The translations under genes were made by a program, and so were the position numbers. The notes beneath the pieces are model-generated. The model saw nothing but the letters and a program-made list of their open reading frames with translations. It was not told the origin of the DNA and did not search any database. A DNA stretch of 9,317 nt. Source: Sulfurimonas sp. GTDB lineage: Bacteria; Campylobacterota; Campylobacteria; Campylobacterales; Sulfurimonadaceae. Numbering within the stretch: the first letter of the stretch is position 1; every line of letters starts with the position of its first letter. Below, one piece after another: positions 1 to 6,752 of the stretch. The stretch spans positions 1 through 9,317 of the forward strand of contig JALUBM010000057.1 of assembly GCA_027044845.1 (NCBI GenBank). The letters are read 5' to 3'.

Positions 1-1
1 A

Positions 2-190
2 AAATTTGCAGACTCATTAGATCTGCTACCAACAGATAAAAATACACCTATAGTTGTAGGCTGTTTAAAAGCTTGGTTTGCTAACCGTGTAATGGGTTAT
101 TTAGAAGTGATGGGCTATACAAATGTTTATGTTTTAGACACGAGCATTGTTGATCTTATCGAAGTACATTATGCACATACAAATCGTTAA
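2..190 (+). CDS. Rhodanese-like domain protein, 3' part only
   Basis: An open frame enters from the left edge and ends at TAA 188-190, leaving 62 C-terminal residues. The fragment reads like the second half of a rhodanese domain: a TPIVVGC beta strand ending in the active-site cysteine (codon 62-64), a helix with YLEVMGY, then the typical TNVYVLD strand. Rhodaneses move sulfur through a persulfide on that cysteine. The loop after it is CLKAWF, whereas the usual loop is CxxGxR, so the glycine and the arginine are both replaced. The spacing from cysteine to YLxxMGY matches the family, so this is substitution and not a deletion. The protein may be a divergent sulfurtransferase or a non-catalytic rhodanese fold. 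The start and upstream domains are outside the window. It runs in the same direction as thiC, 116 bases away. The family call is by pattern memory only. Confidence 0.6.
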   Translation, partial: KFADSLDLLPTDKNTPIVVGCLKAWFANRVMGYLEVMGYTNVYVLDTSIVDLIEVHYAHTNR

Positions 191-214
191 AAAAAGAATC
201 TACTTATGTTGAAA

Positions 215-233
215 TGATATTTAAGAATTATCA
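215..233. promoter_or_regulatory. Weak Fur-box-like inverted repeat upstream of thiC
   Basis: TGATA at 215-219 and TATCA at 229-233 form a 19-base interrupted palindrome centred on 224, with two more matching pairs inside. It lies about 75 bases before the thiC start, in an AT-rich stretch. On the - strand it reads TGATAAT followed by a degenerate second half, which recalls Fur boxes. In DNA this AT-rich such a match can easily arise by chance, so this is only a candidate. Confidence 0.2.
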
Positions 234-255
234 CTCAATTTTAATATTAGATTAA

Positions 256-1695
<1,440 letters not shown>

Positions 1696-1715
1696 GCTTA
1701 AAAATAAATTTATTT

Positions 1716-1742
1716 TAAATAAGACAATATTTGTCTTATTTA
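1716..1742 (+). terminator. Perfect hairpin after thiC: terminator or mrp operator
   Basis: Two 12-base arms (1716-1727 and 1731-1742; core AAATAAGACAA and its exact complement) are separated by a TAT loop. The hairpin starts 20 bases after the thiC stop, a usual place for an intrinsic terminator, and its 3' arm is T-rich. However, no T tract follows the stem and the stem has few GC pairs. It also ends next to a candidate mrp -10 box, so it could equally be a protein-binding operator. Terminator is slightly favoured. Confidence 0.5.
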
Positions 1743-1744
1743 GA

Positions 1745-1750
1745 TATACT
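1745..1750 (+). promoter_or_regulatory. Candidate -10 box of mrp
   Basis: TATACT lies 41 bases upstream of the mrp ATG, preceded by GA as is common in Campylobacterota sigma-70 promoters. A poor -35 candidate (AAGACA, 1721-1726) sits inside the palindrome 18 bases upstream. If real, mrp has its own promoter and the palindrome overlaps the polymerase site. Confidence 0.35.
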
Positions 1751-1791
1751 ATAGTTTCAAATGAATAAAATAAATTAAAGGAAAAGATAAT

Positions 1792-2946
1792 ATGACTGAA
1801 GAAAATGTAAAATCAGCATTGTCAAAAGTTATGTATCCTGGGTTTACCAAAGATATTGTAACTTTTGGTTTTGTAAAGGATATTGCTCTATCTGGTGAAG
1901 ATGTTAGCTTTACAGTAGAAATAACTTCAAGTGCATCTGAAGTTGCACAGCAAATTAAAGATGAAGCAGTAGCAGAATTAATGAGAGAGGGCTTTGCAAA
2001 TATTATTTGTAATATTAAAGCACCGCAAATGCCAAGAGAAAGCTCATCTCACGGTAAAAATATTGCACCTCAAATCAAAAACTTTTTGATGGTAAGTTCA
2101 GGAAAAGGTGGTGTTGGCAAATCTACAACATCTGTAAATATTGCTATTGCACTGGCAGCTCAAGGTAAAAAGGTGGGTCTTTTAGATGCGGATATTTATG
2201 GACCAAATATTCCTCGTATGCTCGGTGTCTCTGATGTAAAACCTGAGGTAAATGGGAATAAGGTACTGCCAATAAAAGCATACGGCATTGAAGTTATGTC
2301 TATGGGGTCACTTATGGAAGAAGGACAATCTTTAATCTGGCGTGGTGCTATGATTATGAAAGCGATTGAACAATTCTTACGTGATATTTTATGGTCTGAA
2401 TTAGACTGTTTAGTTATTGATATGCCACCAGGAACAGGTGATGCACAGCTTACATTGGCACAAAGTGTTCCTGTAACTGCAGGTCTAACGGTAACAACAC
2501 CACAAGGTGTTTCATTAGATGATTCTCGCCGTTCGTTGGATATGTTTAAAAAATTAAATATTCCTATTGCTGGAGTTATCGAAAATATGAGTGGATTTAT
2601 TGCTCCAGATACAGGTGTTGAGTATGATATTTTTGGAAAAGGAACTTCTGAGCCTATGGCAAAAGAGTTTGATACAAAAGTAATTGCAGAGATCCCAATT
2701 GAACCAAGTATTAGAACGGGTGGAGATGAAGGAAAACCTATTACTTTTGTAAATCCTACATCTGAGAGTGCAAAAAGATATATGCAGGCTGCTGAATCTA
2801 TTTGGAATACAATTGAAGATATTAATGCAAATGGGGGAGTAGATAATCAAGCTGTTCAACCAACAACACCTCCTGGTGTGAGTGCATGCTCAACGGGTGG
2901 ATCTGCACCTAAAGAACAAAGTGGCGGCGGATGTGGCTGTAGTTAA
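1792..2946 (+). CDS. mrp: Mrp/ApbC-family iron-sulfur cluster carrier ATPase
   Basis: Mrp/ApbC proteins are cytoplasmic P-loop ATPases that bind a [4Fe-4S] cluster, usually between two subunits, and deliver it to apo-enzymes. The 384-residue product has an N-terminal DUF59/MIP18-like domain (about 5-80), a linker with APQMPRESSS, then the ATPase: deviant Walker A GKGGVGKS (104-111), the LLDADIYGPNIPRM switch (130-143) and Walker B LVIDMPPGTGD (207-217). The start is ATG 1792 with AAAGGA 9 bases before it. The usual CxxC cluster motif after ENMS is absent: the segment 264-275 reads ENMSGFIAPDTG with Ala at 271. Instead the C-terminal tail, after a low-complexity linker, carries C366, C381 and C383 in a Gly-rich context ending CGCS. 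The tail may take over cluster binding (inference). It follows thiC and converges with the cyclase gene. Confidence 0.95.
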   Translation: MTEENVKSALSKVMYPGFTKDIVTFGFVKDIALSGEDVSFTVEITSSASEVAQQIKDEAVAELMREGFANIICNIKAPQMPRESSSHGKNIAPQIKNFLMVSSGKGGVGKSTTSVNIAIALAAQGKKVGLLDADIYGPNIPRMLGVSDVKPEVNGNKVLPIKAYGIEVMSMGSLMEEGQSLIWRGAMIMKAIEQFLRDILWSELDCLVIDMPPGTGDAQLTLAQSVPVTAGLTVTTPQGVSLDDSRRSLDMFKKLNIPIAGVIENMSGFIAPDTGVEYDIFGKGTSEPMAKEFDTKVIAEIPIEPSIRTGGDEGKPITFVNPTSESAKRYMQAAESIWNTIEDINANGGVDNQAVQPTTPPGVSACSTGGSAPKEQSGGGCGCS

Positions 2947-2956
2947 AAATTTATAA

Positions 2957-2981
2957 AAGCAACGCTTTTCTTGCGTTGCTT
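2957..2981. terminator. Bidirectional intrinsic terminator between mrp and the cyclase gene
   Basis: Arms AAGCAACGC (2957-2965) and GCGTTGCTT (2973-2981) form a perfect 9-bp stem with a 7-base loop, clearly more GC-rich than its surroundings. On the + strand a T-rich stretch follows (2987-2999); on the - strand TTTTATAAATTTTT follows. The hairpin begins 10 bases after the mrp stop and lies 15 bases past the cyclase stop, so it can end both convergent transcripts. Confidence 0.85.
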
Positions 2982-2996
2982 CCATCTTTCTACTTT

Positions 2997-4847
2997 TTAT
3001 CTTAAATTGTCATTTTCTGACATCTCTTTTTTATACTCAATAATTTTATTTCTTCCTGTAGTCTTTGCAACATAAAGAGCGGTATCTGCATGTTTGATAC
3101 ATTTCCAAATAGTATCACCATCTTTAGGAAATTTTGCTATACCAATACTCATTGTTTTTTGTACTGTCTGCCCATTACCAACATCAAATACTAAGTTTGC
3201 AAATTCTGAGTGTATTTTTTTAGCAATTTTTAGAGTACCTTCATCATTCGCATTATGTAGGATAATAACAAATTCTTCTCCACCATAGCGAATAGCTAAA
3301 TCAGATTCCCTTATACTTGCACGGACTACTTCTCCTATTTTAACAATGACCTTATCTCCTATGTCATGACCATATGTATCATTTATCTTTTTAAAGTAAT
3401 CTACATCCAGCATTAATATGCTATATATTGTTTTTTCTCGTTTCGCCTGACTTGAGACGGTGTCTATAAATTCATCTAAAAATCGTCTATTGTAAAATCC
3501 AGTCATTACATCTTTTAAAGATGTATTTCTGAGTTTAGACATAAGTATTTTACTCTCTACTACGGGTTTTGCTGCTTCTAAATAATTTTCAATATTTTGT
3601 ATATAAGAGTTAATCTTATTTAGCTCACTTTTATTTTTACTTGTGATGGAAATGATGAAAGAATTTGCATCATTAATAGTAAAAGGAATACAAATATATT
3701 CTAAATCATTACATGTACACTCTTGGCATAAATTAGTAAATTCACTAGAAATTACAGAAGTGTTTGTTCTATATGCTCGGCAAAGTGAAGCATCCAAATT
3801 AACACCATCATTACATATACTTTCTCCTCGACTTATGTAAATAAGCTTTCGTGTCAATTTAATGGTATCAACTTCATAAAATGCGAAATGAGTGAGTGCA
3901 TATTTATTTTTCAGGACATCGGCTATTCTCGAATAAACAATTTCTTTTGTCGGATCATTCTCAATTGTCTTTTTAAATTTATAAATATCTGAGAGTTCTT
4001 CGATAATTATTTTTGCTTCTTGGAGTGGGTCAGTAGAAGAGACACAGCCTTGTGGAATAAATGTCGCAAGATTGTATTTTATACCACCGAAGGTCTCTTG
4101 CATTTTTCTAAAGAGCGTATTAAGCTGGTCTATAATGCTTTTTGCATCTCCGCTGACACTTGTTGTAAATTTATGTGAAAAATCACCTCTATATGCCTTT
4201 TTTATGCCTTTTTGCATATCGGAGAAGAGTTTCATATACGGTGTGACATAATAGTTTATAAGAAACAAAACAATGATAATAAATATAAGATTAAGTGCTA
4301 GAATCTTCAGTATTGTAAATATTCCCGCGTTACGCATATCGGTTATGTCAAATTCCATACTGATTGCACCAAGTGTGTCTCCAGAATTGACATGATGGCA
4401 TGCCAAGCAGTTCGGACCATTTTCGTCGATGGTAGCGTTATAAGGAATTGTGATTCTTAACATTGAGTTTTCAGCAGATTCAGTAACTTTTTGTACTGTT
4501 TTCCCTGTTGTTAAAACTTTTTTATCTATGGCATCACGTATAGCTTCACTGTCAAAGCCTTTGCCATATTGTTTGATAACTTTACTTGAACGCACTATCC
4601 ATAATTTTTTGATTTTTTCATTGTTAGTGCTTATCTGGTTGAGAAAGTAGCCTCTTTTTTCCATAATGCCATTGACCATATGTGCTGTTAATCCATCTTT
4701 TACAATTACGGCAGCTAGTGTAGCTTTTTGAACAGCATTTTTTATACTGTAGTCTCTAAAATTTAAAGAGACATTTATAGTAGTAGCTATACCAAGACCT
4801 AAAAGCATTAAAGCGACAAAAAATAAAAGTTTAGATTTAGTTTGCAT
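2997..4847 (-). CDS. Membrane sensor diguanylate cyclase (DUF3365-like, heme c motif, GGEEF)
   Basis: Makes the second messenger c-di-GMP from two GTP. From ATG 4847 it has 616 residues: TM helix 1 (about 7-27); a periplasmic DUF3365/Tll0287-like sensor domain (28-176) with CLACH (C147, C150, H151), a CxxCH heme c motif; TM helix 2 (177-200); a HAMP-like linker (to about 250); a GAF-like region (about 275-430) rich in cysteine (C345, C356, C374, C377, C379, C386); and a GGDEF domain. The active-site GGEEF is at 522-526, and RESD (513-516), five residues before it, is an intact RxxD inhibitory site, so the enzyme should be active with product feedback. ATG 4847 has an SD-like AAGTGGA just upstream; GTG 4856 would add three residues and lacks an SD. 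The heme and cysteine regions suggest redox, oxygen or NO sensing, which is inference. Confidence 0.92.
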   Translation of the reverse strand: MQTKSKLLFFVALMLLGLGIATTINVSLNFRDYSIKNAVQKATLAAVIVKDGLTAHMVNGIMEKRGYFLNQISTNNEKIKKLWIVRSSKVIKQYGKGFDSEAIRDAIDKKVLTTGKTVQKVTESAENSMLRITIPYNATIDENGPNCLACHHVNSGDTLGAISMEFDITDMRNAGIFTILKILALNLIFIIIVLFLINYYVTPYMKLFSDMQKGIKKAYRGDFSHKFTTSVSGDAKSIIDQLNTLFRKMQETFGGIKYNLATFIPQGCVSSTDPLQEAKIIIEELSDIYKFKKTIENDPTKEIVYSRIADVLKNKYALTHFAFYEVDTIKLTRKLIYISRGESICNDGVNLDASLCRAYRTNTSVISSEFTNLCQECTCNDLEYICIPFTINDANSFIISITSKNKSELNKINSYIQNIENYLEAAKPVVESKILMSKLRNTSLKDVMTGFYNRRFLDEFIDTVSSQAKREKTIYSILMLDVDYFKKINDTYGHDIGDKVIVKIGEVVRASIRESDLAIRYGGEEFVIILHNANDEGTLKIAKKIHSEFANLVFDVGNGQTVQKTMSIGIAKFPKDGDTIWKCIKHADTALYVAKTTGRNKIIEYKKEMSENDNLR

Positions 4848-4858
4848 AGGATCCACTT

Positions 4859-4881
4859 ATATTAGAAATTTAATCTAATAT
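4859..4881. promoter_or_regulatory. Interrupted palindrome in the cyclase leader, possible operator
   Basis: ATATTAGA (4859-4866) and TCTAATAT (4874-4881) are exact reverse complements separated by 7 bases, ending 12 bases before the cyclase ATG. On the - strand TAAAAT at 4887-4882 directly upstream could be a -10 box, which would place the palindrome over the transcription start. It is entirely AT-rich apart from one G/C pair, so chance is possible. It is also too far from glmS (3' end at 4935) and too poor in GC to be a good glmS terminator. Confidence 0.35.
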
Positions 4882-4934
4882 TTTACCTTAAATCAAATTA
4901 AATTAAAGTGAAAGCCTTGTTTTTCTTTTTTATT

Positions 4935-6749
4935 CTATTCTACAGTTACGCTTTTTGCCAAGTTTCTTGGCATATCGACATCATTTCCAAGACGTATAGA
5001 TATTTCTAATGATAAAAGTTGTACAACAACCATCATCTCAAAAAATTCCAGCATATAATGTCCATGTTCTTTTGTTTGTATAAAGTCATCAGCTTTATCA
5101 AACTCAAGTGGACTGATAGCACAAATTGTTGAGTCTCTTGCACTTAATTCTTCAACATTACTTTTTGCTTTTTCGTATAAAAGGTGCTGTGGCAAAAGGG
5201 CAATGGTAAAAAGCTCTGGGTCTGCCAAAGCAATAGGACCGTGTTTCATCTCACCACTCGGGTAGCCTTCTGCATGTAAGTAAGAGATTTCTTTGAGTTT
5301 TAATGCCCCTTCAAGAGCCAATGGAAAAAAGATATCTCTTCCTATAAAGAAAAAGCCATGTCCATTTAAATAACGCTTTGATAATCTTTTGATTTTTTCA
5401 TGCAGTGCATCTTCTACATGTACGCTTGCTGGTATAGCACGTAGATACTTTATTTGCTTTTGTATCTCTTTTGAACTTAAAGATTTTTTTATTTGAGCTA
5501 CTTGTAAAGAGAGCATCCAAAAAACTGTGACCTGCGTTGCAAAAGCTTTTGTAGAAGCTACTCCTTTTTCAATGCCTGCACGAGTAAGTATAAAAGTATC
5601 GGCTATACGAACCATAGAAGAGTTGTCAACATTACATATTGCAAGAGTTTTTAGTCCTGCTTTTTTAGCCATTTTGAGTGTTTCGAGAGTATCGGCAGTC
5701 TCACCGCTTTGTGAAATAACGACAAATAGCATATTTTTACTCATAATAGGAGAGCGATAGCGAAACTCTGAAGCCACTTCGACACTTGTCTTTATTTTTG
5801 AGTAGCGTTCAAACATATAAGAAGCGGTAAGGGCTGAATGATAGGAAGTCCCACAAGCACAGAGTTTAATTTCATTGATACCGTCAAAAAAGTTTTTATC
5901 TAACTCATCAAATATTATTCTATCTTCGCTTAAACGCCCAAGCAGAGTGTCTATTATAACGGAACTTTGCTCATAAATCTCTTTTTCCATAAAGAATCTG
6001 TAACCGTCTTTTTGAGCAGAGAGTTTGTTTGTAGAAAGTTTTGTAAAGTGCGGTTCTCTTTTATTTGCGTTTTTATCATATATTATAAGCTCATTCGGGG
6101 TTATATAACCGTAATCACCGTCTTCAAAATAATTGACTTCACTGCATTGTCCAATAAGTGGTGTGTCCGATGAAGCAAAGTATTTTTCATTCTCTTCATT
6201 AATGCCGACAAGCATAGGAGATCCATTTTTAGCAAAAAAGATTTTTTTATCTTCACTTTTTGTTATAAGAAGTATGGCATATGCGCCTTTGATTTCAGAA
6301 ATTGTTTTTTTAAAGGCTTTAAAAGCGTTTGTTGAATATTGCAAATTTTTTTCAAATTGGTGTACTATCACTTCTGAATCTGTTTGGCTTAAAAAGACGA
6401 CACCTTCATGAAGAAGCTCCTTTTTTAACTGAGCATAGTTTTCTATAATACCATTGTGAACGACATAAGAGTTATGCCCCGCATGGGGATGGGCATTGAG
6501 TTCTGTCGGTTTTCCGTGGGTTGCCCAGCGTGTATGACCGATACCTATGGCAAATTTATTTGTCACAAAACCTTTTGTCTTTGCTTCAAGGTTGACAAGC
6601 TTTCCAACCGCTTTAAAACTAGAAAATTCTCCATGACTTAGCACAGCAATACCAGCAGAATCATAGCCTCGATATTCTAGTTCTTTAAGACCATTTAATA
6701 ATATTTTTTTTGTGTTTTTTCTTCCTAGGTATCCAACAATTCCGCACAT
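4935..6749 (-). CDS. glmS: Glutamine-fructose-6-phosphate aminotransferase (isomerizing)
   Basis: GlmS makes glucosamine-6-phosphate from fructose-6-phosphate and glutamine, the first step towards UDP-GlcNAc for peptidoglycan and LPS. The 604-residue length is typical. It starts MCGIVGY; removal of Met exposes Cys2, the Ntn glutaminase nucleophile. The glutaminase half shows GHTRWATHG (71-79), NG at 99-100 and D124. The isomerase half has two SIS domains: the first with CGTSYHS (298-304), SQSGETADT (346-354) and EKGVASTKAF (394-403); the second with LEGALKLKEISYLHAEGYPSGEMKHGPIAL (positions 479-507). It ends in PRNLAKSVTVE, the canonical tail. ATG 6749 comes 3 bases after the glnD stop, and its Shine-Dalgarno lies inside the glnD 3' end. 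No ribozyme of the Gram-positive glmS type can be placed in such a short gap. Confidence 0.98.
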   Translation of the reverse strand: MCGIVGYLGRKNTKKILLNGLKELEYRGYDSAGIAVLSHGEFSSFKAVGKLVNLEAKTKGFVTNKFAIGIGHTRWATHGKPTELNAHPHAGHNSYVVHNGIIENYAQLKKELLHEGVVFLSQTDSEVIVHQFEKNLQYSTNAFKAFKKTISEIKGAYAILLITKSEDKKIFFAKNGSPMLVGINEENEKYFASSDTPLIGQCSEVNYFEDGDYGYITPNELIIYDKNANKREPHFTKLSTNKLSAQKDGYRFFMEKEIYEQSSVIIDTLLGRLSEDRIIFDELDKNFFDGINEIKLCACGTSYHSALTASYMFERYSKIKTSVEVASEFRYRSPIMSKNMLFVVISQSGETADTLETLKMAKKAGLKTLAICNVDNSSMVRIADTFILTRAGIEKGVASTKAFATQVTVFWMLSLQVAQIKKSLSSKEIQKQIKYLRAIPASVHVEDALHEKIKRLSKRYLNGHGFFFIGRDIFFPLALEGALKLKEISYLHAEGYPSGEMKHGPIALADPELFTIALLPQHLLYEKAKSNVEELSARDSTICAISPLEFDKADDFIQTKEHGHYMLEFFEMMVVVQLLSLEISIRLGNDVDMPRNLAKSVTVE

Positions 6750-6752
6750 ATC

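Noticed and set aside
2554..2859. 101-codon reading frame on the - strand inside mrp
   Set aside because: It lies wholly opposite conserved mrp sequence, is rich in Ser/Asn/Ile/Cys typical of antisense of AT-rich genes, and matches no known pattern. The other short frames opposite thiC, the cyclase, glmS and glnD were rejected for the same reason.
4848..4856. GTG 4856 as start of the cyclase
   Set aside because: It adds only three residues and no purine-rich site precedes it, whereas ATG 4847 has an SD-like sequence that includes this GTG. It is not fully excluded.
4857..4934. Terminator after glmS
   Set aside because: No GC-containing stem followed by a T tract is visible on the - strand; the only inverted repeat is the AT-rich one close to the cyclase start.
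6750..6752. glmS ribozyme or riboswitch
   Set aside because: There are only three bases between glnD and glmS, so no room for the element, which is known from Gram-positive bacteria.
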